Under the pieces are notes generated by a model, which had not been told where the DNA came from, made no database searches, and was given only the letters and a program-made list of their open reading frames with translations. The translations under genes and the position numbers were made by a program. Of a stretch of DNA of 33,484 bases, positions 7,964 to 16,078 are shown one piece after another; the stretch's first letter is position 1; every line of letters starts with the position of its first letter. Origin of the DNA: Ruminiclostridium sp. (GTDB lineage Bacteria; Bacillota; Clostridia; Oscillospirales; Ruminococcaceae); NCBI GenBank assembly GCA_017942025.1, contig JAGAVH010000056.1, positions 1-33,484 on the forward strand, in the 5' to 3' direction.

Positions 7964-9322
7964 ATGAAAATAATAATAGTAGGATGCGGTAAAGTTGGAA
8001 CCGCCCTGGCAGGAGAATTAGGCAAAGACGGAAACAGTATATCTGTTATCGACACCAATGCCGACCGTGTAAATGACATCGTCAACAAATACGATGCTAT
8101 GGGAATAGTGGGTGATGGTCTTGACCATCTGACTTTAAAAGAGGCAGATATAGAGCACGCTGACTTATTTATTGCAATGACCGGCTCAGACGAACAGAAT
8201 CTTCTGTGCTGTCTTATGGCGAAAAAGACAGGTAACTGTCAGACCATTGCAAGAGTAAGAAGCCCAAGATACAGCAAAGAAGCTCCTTTTATCAAGGACG
8301 AGCTTGGTCTTGCTATGGTAATAAACCCTGAATATGCGGCAGCAGCGGAAATTGCAAGAATACTCCGTTTTCCCTCTGCAATCAAAATCGATACGTTTGC
8401 AAGGGGCAGAATAGAGCTCCTTAAATTCAGACTCCCTGAAGACAGCCCCCTTGTTGGACTTGCAGTAAAGGATATCGTCTCAAAGCTCCATTGTAATGTA
8501 CTTATCTGTACAGTAGAACGTGGCGAAGAAGCATATATCGCTAACGGCGACTTTGTGTTTGAAAGTAAAGATATTATATCTATAATAGCTCCCCATAAAT
8601 CCGCAAACGAATTCTTCAAGAAGATAAACTATAAGACGCTATCTGCGAAAAACGTTATTATTGCGGGTGGTGGTAATATATCGCACTATCTTTGCAAGAC
8701 CCTCAGTCGTTCCTCAAACATATCAGTAAAGGTCATAGAAAGAAAACTTGAACGTTGTAAAGAACTCAGTTCAGAGCTAGAAACCACAACCGTAATTCAC
8801 GGCGATGCCTCAGACAAAGCCTTGCTTCTTGAAGAAGGTCTTGAAAACGCAGATGGTTTTGTAGCACTAACAAATCTTGATGAAGAAAACATCTTCCTCT
8901 CTCTTTTCGCAAAACAGGTGGGCAACGCAAAAGCGATAACAAAAATAAACCGTATAGACTTTGACGAGGTAATAAGTCGTCTCGACTTAGATACTACGAT
9001 CTATCCTAAAAACATCACAACCGAAACCATCGTAAGGTATGTAAGAGCCGCACAAAATGCTATCGGTAGCAATGTAGAAACCCTTTACAATGTTGTAAAG
9101 GATAAGATAGAGGCGGCTGAATTTATAATAAAAGAAGGCTCAGCGATAACAGGAGTTCAGCTTTCCATGCTTAAATTCAAACCTAATGTACTTATTGCAG
9201 CGATACTCAGAAACGGACAAGTCATCGTTCCACGAGGAAACGATATGCTACAGCCCGGAGATTCTGTAATAATCGTATCCGATATTCTCGGAATGAAGGA
9301 TATCACGGATATACTGAAATAA
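7964..9322 (+). CDS. trkA: Trk potassium uptake regulatory subunit TrkA
   Basis: This 452-residue cytoplasmic NAD(H)-binding subunit gates the TrkH potassium channel. Two tandem RCK halves are visible. The first begins MKIIIVGCGKVGTALAGEL (Rossmann GxGxxG, with acidic D39 after strand 2 in VIDTNADR). The second begins around residue 230 with VIIAGGGNISHYL. Each half ends in a TrkA_C domain (KFRLPEDSPLVG; ITGVQLSMLKFKPN). I chose the ATG at 7964, preceded by GAAAGGAAAC, over an in-frame GTG at 7925 with no ribosome site. That start also gives the usual family length and puts the glycine loop at residue 7. trkH follows 11 bp later. Confidence 0.95.
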   Translation: MKIIIVGCGKVGTALAGELGKDGNSISVIDTNADRVNDIVNKYDAMGIVGDGLDHLTLKEADIEHADLFIAMTGSDEQNLLCCLMAKKTGNCQTIARVRSPRYSKEAPFIKDELGLAMVINPEYAAAAEIARILRFPSAIKIDTFARGRIELLKFRLPEDSPLVGLAVKDIVSKLHCNVLICTVERGEEAYIANGDFVFESKDIISIIAPHKSANEFFKKINYKTLSAKNVIIAGGGNISHYLCKTLSRSSNISVKVIERKLERCKELSSELETTTVIHGDASDKALLLEEGLENADGFVALTNLDEENIFLSLFAKQVGNAKAITKINRIDFDEVISRLDLDTTIYPKNITTETIVRYVRAAQNAIGSNVETLYNVVKDKIEAAEFIIKEGSAITGVQLSMLKFKPNVLIAAILRNGQVIVPRGNDMLQPGDSVIIVSDILGMKDITDILK

Positions 9323-9333
9323 GGAGCGGCACA

Positions 9334-10767
9334 GTGAACTATAAAATGATATCTTATATTCTTGGCTGGATTCTCATATTTGCCGCTGCCTTTATGACAG
9401 TACCTATGATAACAGCAATAATTTACGAAGAGGTTACTTTTTTCTATTTTTTAGGCACTGCTATCGTTTGTCTGATAATCGGCAGATTGCTGACCTTCAA
9501 AAAAAGAAAAAACACTAATCTTTATGCCAGAGAAGGATTTATTATTGTGGCGCTTAGCTGGATAGTCCTGTCTCTCTGCGGCACAATACCTATGTGGCTT
9601 TCAGGAGCTATTCCCTCCTTTGTGGATGCCCTATTTGAAACTGTATCAGGCTTTACGACTACGGGTGCAAGTATCCTTAATGACGTTGAGGCAATGCCTA
9701 AATGCATACTCATGTGGCGTAGCTTTACCCACTGGATAGGCGGTATGGGTGTACTTGTTTTCATAATGGCATTTCTCCCTCTGTCAGGCGGTAATAATCT
9801 GCATATTATGAAGGCAGAAAGCCCGGGGCCTGTTGTCGGCAAGCTTGTGCCAAAGATCAAAACCACAGCATTTATCCTTTATGCAATTTATTTTGCACTG
9901 ACCGTACTGGAATTTATCTTTCTTTTATTCGGTGGAATGAGCGTATTTGATTCTGTAAACACGGCTTTTGCTACAGCAGGTACAGGTGGCTTCGGCTTCT
10001 TAAATTCAAGTATGGCGAGTTTTTCTCCCTATATAAAGATAGTTATTACAGTGTTTATGATACTGTTCTCAATAAATTTCGGTTCGTACTATCTTATTCT
10101 TATAGGAAAGCTAAAGGAAGCTATAACAGTAGAAGTAAAAGTCTTCTTATTTATCGTAGCTACGGCAATTACCATTATAACAATAAATATAAGCTCTATG
10201 TACGCAAATGCAGGAGATGCTCTGCTTGACTCGTCTTTTACAGTCGCATCCCTTATTTCTACAACGGGCTTTGGTGTAGCTGACTTTAATCAATGGCCTG
10301 AGCTTTCAAGGACATTACTCGTACTGATAAGCTTTATAGGTGCTTGTGCAGGCTCTACGGGCGGCGGTTTTAAAGTATCAAGACTTGTTATACTGTTCAA
10401 AGGTATCAGAAAAGAGCTTAACACTCTTATCCATCCAAGACAGGTAAAGAAGATAAAGATGGATTCTCACACTGTAGACTCAGAAACTATAAGAAGCGTA
10501 AACGTTTATCTTATTACCTATGTGGTCATTTTCGTTGTTTCTATCGTGCTCATTTCCTTTGAAAATCACGATATGATAACAAACTTTACAGCAGTTGCGG
10601 CCACCTTCAATAATATAGGTCCCGGACTTGAAATGGTCGGCCCTACGCAGAACTTTGCATTCTTCTCAGATTTTTCAAAGATAGTATTTATATTCGATAT
10701 GCTGATTGGCAGACTTGAGCTATTCCCTATGCTCTTACTGTTCAAGCCTTCAGTTTGGAAAAAGTGA
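9334..10767 (+). CDS. trkH: Trk/Ktr potassium channel subunit TrkH
   Basis: This 477-residue integral membrane protein has about ten hydrophobic segments and four pore-loop repeats with filter motifs: SGFTTTGASIL, FATAGTGGFGF, ISTTGFGVADF and FNNIGPGLEMVG. These form the K+ pathway of the TrkH/KtrB superfamily. It starts at GTG (9334) after AAGGAGCGGC, 11 bp downstream of trkA, and the two are one operon. The length is typical of TrkH. The protein works with TrkA in K+ uptake at the cytoplasmic membrane. Confidence 0.95.
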   Translation: MNYKMISYILGWILIFAAAFMTVPMITAIIYEEVTFFYFLGTAIVCLIIGRLLTFKKRKNTNLYAREGFIIVALSWIVLSLCGTIPMWLSGAIPSFVDALFETVSGFTTTGASILNDVEAMPKCILMWRSFTHWIGGMGVLVFIMAFLPLSGGNNLHIMKAESPGPVVGKLVPKIKTTAFILYAIYFALTVLEFIFLLFGGMSVFDSVNTAFATAGTGGFGFLNSSMASFSPYIKIVITVFMILFSINFGSYYLILIGKLKEAITVEVKVFLFIVATAITIITINISSMYANAGDALLDSSFTVASLISTTGFGVADFNQWPELSRTLLVLISFIGACAGSTGGGFKVSRLVILFKGIRKELNTLIHPRQVKKIKMDSHTVDSETIRSVNVYLITYVVIFVVSIVLISFENHDMITNFTAVAATFNNIGPGLEMVGPTQNFAFFSDFSKIVFIFDMLIGRLELFPMLLLFKPSVWKK

Positions 10768-10773
10768 TAAATT

Positions 10774-10806
10774 TAACCCCACGGTTTATAAAAATCGTGG
10801 GGTTAT
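10774..10806. terminator. Bidirectional terminator between trkH and the convergent small gene
   Basis: taaccccacg pairs perfectly with cgtggggtta across a 12-nt AT-rich loop. T-rich sequence follows on the plus strand and a matching A/T run flanks it on the minus side. It serves both trkH and the convergent gene ending at 10813. Confidence 0.8.
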
Positions 10807-10812
10807 TTATAT

Positions 10813-11064
10813 TCAGTTTGTAAAGGTACTCTGAACGAGATTGCCTATAACATAAAAAGCATATTCGCTCTTCCCTGTTATCGGGTGATTGTAAATCACG
10901 TAGCTATATCCGAATCCGTTATAGTTATTATCGCCATCCTTTATGCAGAAAAGAGGCTTATTTCCGTTTGCAACAAGCAGAAAATCTGTGATACATACAG
11001 AAAAATATATCAGAATAACAGCAATAACCGAGCATATAACAACTTTTACTTTACTCATAGGCAT
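10813..11064 (-). CDS. Small single-pass membrane or exported protein, uncharacterised
   Basis: This 83-residue protein has a hydrophobic segment at residues ~7-31 (KVVICSVIAVILIYFSVCITDF) near the N-terminus. A polar domain follows with NGNKPLFCIKDGD and GFGYSYVIYN. The layout (N-terminal anchor, then xKPIFxIK and GxGYxVIxYN) is that of a common, unnamed Firmicute membrane protein family. The ATG at 11064 directly abuts the proS stop codon, so translation is probably coupled to proS; a second ATG six bases on is also possible. The function is unknown. Confidence 0.6.
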   Translation of the reverse strand: MPMSKVKVVICSVIAVILIYFSVCITDFLLVANGNKPLFCIKDGDNNYNGFGYSYVIYNHPITGKSEYAFYVIGNLVQSTFTN

Positions 11065-12789
11065 TTATGAATTAGCCTTATCCATAAGCTCCTTGATTAT
11101 TTCAAGAATCTTATCCTTTGTTTCCTCTACGGGTACTTTATATGAGAAGCTCTTGTCACGGGCTGTTATTTCACAGCAGTTTTCCTTTAAGTTTCTGGGG
11201 CTTACTACCACTCTTACAGGAACGCCGAGAAGATCGGCGTCAGAGAACATAACGCCTGCACTTACCTGTCTGTCATCGTAGATTACTTCAGCGCCTGCGC
11301 TCTGAAGATCGGCATAGAGCTTGTCAGCGCAAGCCTTTACCTCTGCGTCGTCAGAACGTACAGCACAAACGTGTACCTGCCAGGGAGCAATAGGCATAGG
11401 CCAGATAGGACCGTAATCATCATGGTGTGCTTCGCATACGGATGCAGCAAGTCTGCCTACACCGATACCGTAGCAACCCATAATAGGATTATGTGCTTCG
11501 CCGTTATTATCAAGATAAGTCATATTCATTGTCTTTGTGTACTTTGTGCCGAGCTGGAATATGTTACCTACCTCAATACCCCTTGAAATGGAAATGCTAT
11601 GCTTCTTACAGTTGGGGCAGATACCGCCTTCAAGAATTTTTGCAAAATCGTGATATTCTACATTACCGCAGTCACGATCTATATCAAGACCGCTGTAGTG
11701 GTATTCTTCCTTGTTACCGCCGCAGATAAGGTTGTTTGTGTTCTGTAAAGATGTGTCGAATAAAACTGTGCAGTTATCAGTGATACCTACAGGGCCTGTA
11801 AAGCCTGCAAAAAGTCCGCAATCCTCTGTAACTACTGCAGGGTGGATTTCACAGCCCACGAAGTTTCTGAGCTTTGTTTCATTAACATCTACGTCGCCTC
11901 TTACAAATACAACGATGTAGGAATCATCTTCATTTCTCTGGTAGATTACTGCCTTACAAGTCTTCTGAGGCTCTACCTTGAAGAAGTTGCATACATCCTC
12001 GATTGTGTGTACGTCGGGTGTGTGTACAAGCTCCATTGCAGCTGAAATATCATCACGTGTATTTTCGATAATGCTTTCTGCCGCTTCCATATTAGCGGAC
12101 ATACCACATTCGCTACAGATAGCGATAGAGTCTTCACCGATGGGAGTGAGAAGCATAAATTCGTGGGATACGCTACCTCCCATCATACCTGAATCAGACT
12201 TTACGGATACAACATCAGGCACGCCTGCACGCTTGAAAATGCGTTCATAAGCCTTGTGGCACTTGTCGTAGTATTCCTCTAAATCCTCCTGGGAGGTATG
12301 GAAGGAATAAGCGTCCTTCATTGTAAATTCACGTACACGGATAAGGCCGCCTCTGGGACGTGCTTCGTCACGGAACTTGGTCTGAATCTGATAAATCATA
12401 AAGGGGTACTTTGTATAGCTCTGACCATATTCACGAACGAGATGTACAGCCGCCTCCTCGTGAGTCATACCGAGCACCATCTGATTTCTGTTTCTGTCAG
12501 AGAATCGTAAAAGCTCACTGCCAATGCTTTCGTATCTGCCGGATTCTTCCCAGAGAGTTGCAGGCATAACGACGGGGAACTGTACTTCCTGACCATCGAT
12601 AGCATCCATTTCTTCTCTTATGATCTGCTCAATCTTTCTTGTGATTCTCTTTGTAGGCATATAGGATGAGAATATGCCGTTAGCCATATACTTGATATAG
12701 CCGCCTCTTACCATTATAGCATGGCTGTCAATCTGGCAATCAGAGGGTCTGTCTTTAAATCTGTCGCCAACTAATTTTTCAAGCTTCAT
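11065..12789 (-). CDS. proS: Prolyl-tRNA synthetase, bacterial type with editing insertion
   Basis: This 574-residue class II aminoacyl-tRNA synthetase charges tRNA-Pro. Motif 2 is RDEARPRGGLIRVREFTMKD and motif 3 is CYGIGVGRL. Between them sits the editing INS domain, which clears Ala-tRNA-Pro. The C-terminal anticodon-binding domain runs from PWQVHVCAVR to the end. I chose the ATG at 12789, which has GGAGG 8 nt upstream. A longer in-frame reading would run through the T-box terminator and antiterminator. Length is normal. It is controlled by a proline T-box at 12806-13056 and followed immediately by a small membrane-protein gene. Confidence 0.97.
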   Translation of the reverse strand: MKLEKLVGDRFKDRPSDCQIDSHAIMVRGGYIKYMANGIFSSYMPTKRITRKIEQIIREEMDAIDGQEVQFPVVMPATLWEESGRYESIGSELLRFSDRNRNQMVLGMTHEEAAVHLVREYGQSYTKYPFMIYQIQTKFRDEARPRGGLIRVREFTMKDAYSFHTSQEDLEEYYDKCHKAYERIFKRAGVPDVVSVKSDSGMMGGSVSHEFMLLTPIGEDSIAICSECGMSANMEAAESIIENTRDDISAAMELVHTPDVHTIEDVCNFFKVEPQKTCKAVIYQRNEDDSYIVVFVRGDVDVNETKLRNFVGCEIHPAVVTEDCGLFAGFTGPVGITDNCTVLFDTSLQNTNNLICGGNKEEYHYSGLDIDRDCGNVEYHDFAKILEGGICPNCKKHSISISRGIEVGNIFQLGTKYTKTMNMTYLDNNGEAHNPIMGCYGIGVGRLAASVCEAHHDDYGPIWPMPIAPWQVHVCAVRSDDAEVKACADKLYADLQSAGAEVIYDDRQVSAGVMFSDADLLGVPVRVVVSPRNLKENCCEITARDKSFSYKVPVEETKDKILEIIKELMDKANS

Positions 12790-12805
12790 TGTTTTTTCCT
12801 CCATA

Positions 12806-13056
12806 AAATAAAATAAGCCCTGAGAAACCTCAGGGCGAACTGTTACTATAGTCCGTGGTACCACCTAAATTCGGTAAAAACCGCACTCACAAAGTACAAA
12901 TATACTTCTTCTCTGTAACGGGAGAACCCGACGCCGCTTATATCACGGGTGGCTCAAAGACGGGACAGGAAATTTTCTCTTTAAGGGCTTTCACCTGCCG
13001 CCCTCTCTCTGAAAAGACAAAACAACCTTGTTTCTTATCACAGCCTTTTAAATATC
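12806..13056 (-). promoter_or_regulatory. T-box riboswitch, proline-specific, controlling proS
   Basis: On the minus strand the leader contains the T-box core AGGTGGTACCACGG (12854-12867), followed by a terminator hairpin (12806-12838: CCCTGAGG, loop TTT, CTCAGGG, then T-rich). Stem I shows the usual AGAGAG near 13009-13014. In the specifier loop the context TCCCGTCTTTGAG places CCC, a proline codon, at 12962-12964, by analogy with the spacing in other T-boxes. Uncharged tRNA-Pro would favour the antiterminator and switch proS on. Confidence 0.92.
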
Positions 13057-13062
13057 GTGTTA

Positions 13063-13091
13063 ATTCTATCATAAAAACAGAAGTTTGTCAA
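13063..13091 (-). promoter_or_regulatory. Sigma-A promoter of the proS T-box transcript
   Basis: Read on the minus strand, TTGACA (13091-13086), a 17-bp spacer and TAGAAT (13068-13063). Transcription would start near 13056, just before stem I of the T-box. Confidence 0.8.
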
Positions 13092-13171
13092 GTATCATTT
13101 TCATTTTAATAATGCTAATTTTCAGGTTATATAAAAAATTTCAGAATTTATAAAATTTTTTATAAAACCCC

Positions 13172-13200
13172 TTGATTTTTATTTCGTTATGTGTTAATAT
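13172..13200 (+). promoter_or_regulatory. Probable promoter of the alpha-xylosidase gene
   Basis: TTGATT at 13172-13177, 17-bp spacer, TAATAT at 13195-13200. The predicted start near 13207 falls just before the inverted repeat at 13213-13248, leaving a ~110-nt leader. Confidence 0.55.
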
Positions 13201-13212
13201 TGGAGTATAGTA

Positions 13213-13248
13213 AACGATTACAATGCTTTTCAAAAAAGAGTAATCGTT
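13213..13248 (+). promoter_or_regulatory. Inverted repeat in the alpha-xylosidase leader (operator or hairpin)
   Basis: aacgattac (13213-13221) and gtaatcgtt (13240-13248) are perfect 9-bp inverted arms separated by 18 bp, starting ~6 bp after the predicted transcription start. The position suits a repressor operator or a 5' stabilising hairpin. No regulator gene is adjacent. Confidence 0.5.
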
Positions 13249-13317
13249 ATTCTTCTTCCAAGGTAGACAGAAGAAAAATAAAAAGTATTTTCAGAAAATG
13301 AAAGGTTGGTATTTGCT

Positions 13318-15627
13318 ATGAAGTTTTCAGACGGCTTCTGGATGAACAAGCAGGGTTACGATGTAAACTATGCTACACAGATTTATGAAATCAAGACAAC
13401 AGAAAACTCAATTACAGTTTTCGCTACAAACCAGTGGATTGGCAACAGAGGTATGACTCTGGGCGGTCCCGTACTCGAAATCACATTCACATCTACTCTT
13501 GCTAACTCCATCAAGGTTACAATCGAACACTACAAGGGTGCTGTAAAGAAGGGTCCTTACTTCAATCTTTATGAAGACAAGAGCTTCAAGCCAGTTATCA
13601 CAGAAAAGGAAGGCTACTGGGAGCTTTTATCCGATAAGACATCCGTTCGTATCGGCAAGGCCGGTTCTGCATGGGATGTAAAGTACTTCTACGAAGACAA
13701 GCTTCTTACTAAGGAAGGCTGGAGAACAACCTCCTACATAGAAGAACAGCAGTGGCTTACAAACTACCGTATGCAGGGCACTCCCGCAGAACGCTTCTAT
13801 GCTCATCAGCAGACAGACTGTCCTGCAAGAATAAGAGAAATGCTCAACATCTCTGTAGGTGAAAACATCTACGGCTTCGGCGAAAAGTTCTCTACCTTTG
13901 TAAAGAACGGTCAGACTGTAGAAGTATGGAACAACGACGGTGGTACATGCTCAGAACAGACATATAAGTCTATCCCCTTCTATGTATCTTCAAGAAACTA
14001 CGGTGTATTTGTAAACCATCCCGAAAACGTTACCTTTGAAGTTGCAAGCGAAACAGTATCCAAGGTTGCTTTCTCTGTTCAGGGTGAGCGTATGGAATAC
14101 TTCGTTATGGGTGGTTCCAGCGTTGCTGACGTTATCGGCGTATATACAAACCTTACAGGTAAGCCTGCCCTTCCTCCTGCATACACATTCGGTCTGTGGC
14201 TTACAACATCCTTTACAACAAGCTACGACGAAGAAACCTGCACATCCTTTATTGATGGCATGGCTGAGCGTGATATTCCTCTCGAAGTATTCCACTTTGA
14301 CTGCTTCTGGATGAAGGAATTCAACTGGTGCGACTTTACCTGGGATAAGAGAATGTTCCCCGATCCCAAGGCTATGCTCACAAGATTAAAGCAGAAGAAT
14401 ATCGAGATCTGCGTATGGATCAACCCCTACATTGCACAGCAGTCCTCTCTCTTTGACGAAGGTATGGCTAACGGCTACTTCATCAAGAACAAGGACGGCG
14501 GCGTATTCCAGTGCGATATGTGGCAGCCCGGTATGGCTATCGTTGACTTTACAAATCCTGCCGCTTATGACTGGTACAAGAGCAAGCTCAGAGCGCTTTG
14601 CGATATGGGTGTTGACGCATTCAAGACTGACTTCGGCGAAAGAATTCCTACAGACGTTACCTACTTTGATGGCTCTGACGCTACAAAGATGCACAACTAC
14701 TATACATACCTCTACAACAAGTGTGTATTTGAGGTACTTGAAGAATACTATGGCAAGAACAAGGCTTGCTTATTCGCTCGTTCCGCTACAGTAGGCGGAC
14801 AGCAGTTCCCCGTTCACTGGGGCGGCGACTGCTTCTCCAACTACGAATCTATGTGGGAAACACTCCGTGGCGGTCTGTCACTCTGCTTATCAGGCTTTGG
14901 TTACTTCAGCCACGATATTTCAGGCTTTGAGGCACAGGGTACTCCCGACCTTTACAAGAGATGGTGTGCATTCGGTCTTATGTCATCCCACTCACGACTC
15001 CACGGCAACAGCTCCTACAGAGTTCCCTGGAACTTTGATGAGGAATCCTGCGACGTTCTCCGTCACTTCACAAAGCTCAAGGGTCGCTTAATGCCTTACC
15101 TCTTTGCAAATGCAGTAAAGGCTCACGAAAAGGGTATTCCTATGATGAGAGCTATGGTTATGGAATACGGCTACGATCCTGCCTGCTTACCTCTTGACAG
15201 ACAGTATATGCTCGGTGATAACCTGCTTATCGCTCCCGTATTCAACGAAGAAGGTATTGCTCAGTTCTATCTGCCCGAAGGCAAGTGGACAGACATCCAG
15301 ACAGGCGAAGTATTAGAGGGCAAGAGCTGGCACGAAAAGAAGTTCGACTACTTCTCAATGGGTATGTACGCAAAGCCCAACTCTATCATTGCTTATGGTG
15401 ACTTTACAAGAAACTTTGCATATGACTACGTTGAAGGTGCAAAGCTTGTAGTTTACCAGCTTGAAGACGGCAAGAGTGCAGAGTGCAAGATCTACGATAA
15501 GGAAGCAAACTTAGAGCTTACAGTAACAGCTACAAGAAATGGTGATACAATCACAGTTACAAGCACAGGTACTGATAAGAGCTTCACAGTTGAAAGCTCC
15601 GAAGGTCTTAACATCGTAATGGCATAA
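13318..15627 (+). CDS. GH31 alpha-xylosidase (YicI type)
   Basis: This 769-residue glycosidase releases alpha-linked xylose, for example from isoprimeverose or xyloglucan fragments. The nucleophile region reads KTDFGERIPTDV, with D438, the same arrangement as in E. coli YicI. The acid/base is D504 in HWGGD. HDISGFE and HSRLHGN line the sugar subsites as in GH31. There is no signal peptide, so it is cytoplasmic. The ATG at 13318 follows GAAAGGTTGG; an upstream in-frame start lacks a ribosome site. Codons are strikingly biased (AAG, GAC, CTC, ATC, GGT), unlike neighbouring genes, which implies very high expression. A tiny ORF follows 5 bp after the stop. Alpha-glucosidase activity is the main alternative, but the motif favours xylose. 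Confidence 0.9.
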   Translation: MKFSDGFWMNKQGYDVNYATQIYEIKTTENSITVFATNQWIGNRGMTLGGPVLEITFTSTLANSIKVTIEHYKGAVKKGPYFNLYEDKSFKPVITEKEGYWELLSDKTSVRIGKAGSAWDVKYFYEDKLLTKEGWRTTSYIEEQQWLTNYRMQGTPAERFYAHQQTDCPARIREMLNISVGENIYGFGEKFSTFVKNGQTVEVWNNDGGTCSEQTYKSIPFYVSSRNYGVFVNHPENVTFEVASETVSKVAFSVQGERMEYFVMGGSSVADVIGVYTNLTGKPALPPAYTFGLWLTTSFTTSYDEETCTSFIDGMAERDIPLEVFHFDCFWMKEFNWCDFTWDKRMFPDPKAMLTRLKQKNIEICVWINPYIAQQSSLFDEGMANGYFIKNKDGGVFQCDMWQPGMAIVDFTNPAAYDWYKSKLRALCDMGVDAFKTDFGERIPTDVTYFDGSDATKMHNYYTYLYNKCVFEVLEEYYGKNKACLFARSATVGGQQFPVHWGGDCFSNYESMWETLRGGLSLCLSGFGYFSHDISGFEAQGTPDLYKRWCAFGLMSSHSRLHGNSSYRVPWNFDEESCDVLRHFTKLKGRLMPYLFANAVKAHEKGIPMMRAMVMEYGYDPACLPLDRQYMLGDNLLIAPVFNEEGIAQFYLPEGKWTDIQTGEVLEGKSWHEKKFDYFSMGMYAKPNSIIAYGDFTRNFAYDYVEGAKLVVYQLEDGKSAECKIYDKEANLELTVTATRNGDTITVTSTGTDKSFTVESSEGLNIVMA

Positions 15628-15632
15628 GGCTT

Positions 15633-15767
15633 ATGAACGATGAAAAGACAGTTCTTGATAATGAGAAGCCTGCAGACGATATTGCCGAAAAAGAACAGGC
15701 AATATGGGATATGAAGCAGGAACTTGAAGATTATCTTGAAGAGCAAGGAATTTATATAAGACAATAA
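15633..15767 (+). CDS. Tiny acidic protein downstream of the alpha-xylosidase
   Basis: This 44-residue frame starts at ATG 15633, 5 bp after the xylosidase stop, with AAGG 5 nt before it. The product is rich in E, D and K. Its second half (AIWDMKQELEDYLEEQGIYI) looks like an amphipathic helix, and it has no membrane segment. The spacing implies co-transcription. I do not recognise a family. It could be a conserved small helical protein or a chance frame; the plausible ribosome site and protein-like composition favour a real gene. Confidence 0.5.
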   Translation: MNDEKTVLDNEKPADDIAEKEQAIWDMKQELEDYLEEQGIYIRQ

Positions 15768-15770
15768 ATC

Positions 15771-15800
15771 TGAGGCACACTTCTTTACGAAGTGTGCCTC
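15771..15800 (+). terminator. Left bracketing hairpin of repeat copy 1
   Basis: gaggcacacttc pairs with gaagtgtgcctc around a 5-nt loop, immediately after the tiny ORF. There is no T-run. The same 30 bases recur at 16042-16071 on the far side of the structured repeat. Confidence 0.7.
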
Positions 15801-15801
15801 G

Positions 15802-16041
15802 CAGCGTGTAGACAAAGTCTTGTCTACACGCTGTCAGACGATGAAAAACGCACGCAGACGAGGAAACTGACGCTGTCGGCGTACGATGGTACGGTAAGCG
15901 TCAGTTGACGAAGTAAGCAAAAATGCTTTAGGGAAGCCGTTTTCGGCTTCCCTAAACTTTTTGTATCACGTATTTATATGCTCGCAAAATAAGTACAAAT
16001 TTTTACGCATTTTTGCGGTGCGTGAGTTTGTCTTCAGTCTG
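15802..16041 (+). repeat. Structured intergenic repeat, copy 1 (short form)
   Basis: This is a 240-bp non-coding element between convergent genes. Its parts in order are: a 14-bp palindrome cagcgtgtagacaa / ttgtctacacgctg (15802-15833); a 10-bp stem aactgacgct (15865-15874) with agcgtcagtt (15897-15906) enclosing a cgtac/gtacg hairpin; a terminator-like hairpin (15927-15956) followed by T; and a right end with GTGCGTGAGTTTGTCTTC. The ends are imperfect inverted repeats (cagacga...cgcac against gtgcg...cagtctg). Copies 2 and 3 are at 26855-27188 and 33344 to the window end. It has no coding potential. Confidence 0.88.
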
Positions 16042-16072
16042 TGAGGCACACTTCTTTACGAAGTGTGCCTCA
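16042..16072 (-). terminator. Right bracketing hairpin of repeat copy 1; terminator of the anti-sigma gene
   Basis: This carries the same 30 bases as 15771-15800. It lies 6 bp beyond the 3' end of the minus-strand gene ending at 16079 and is preceded on that strand by an A/T run, so it can serve as that gene's terminator. Confidence 0.7.
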
Positions 16073-16078
16073 GTTATT

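Noticed and set aside
13990-14794. Several long frames in other phases of the alpha-xylosidase gene
   Set aside because: They are by-products of the gene's biased codons; none has protein-like composition or a ribosome site.
15771-16072. CRISPR array
   Set aside because: Hairpins and repeats are not regularly spaced and there are no spacers or cas genes.
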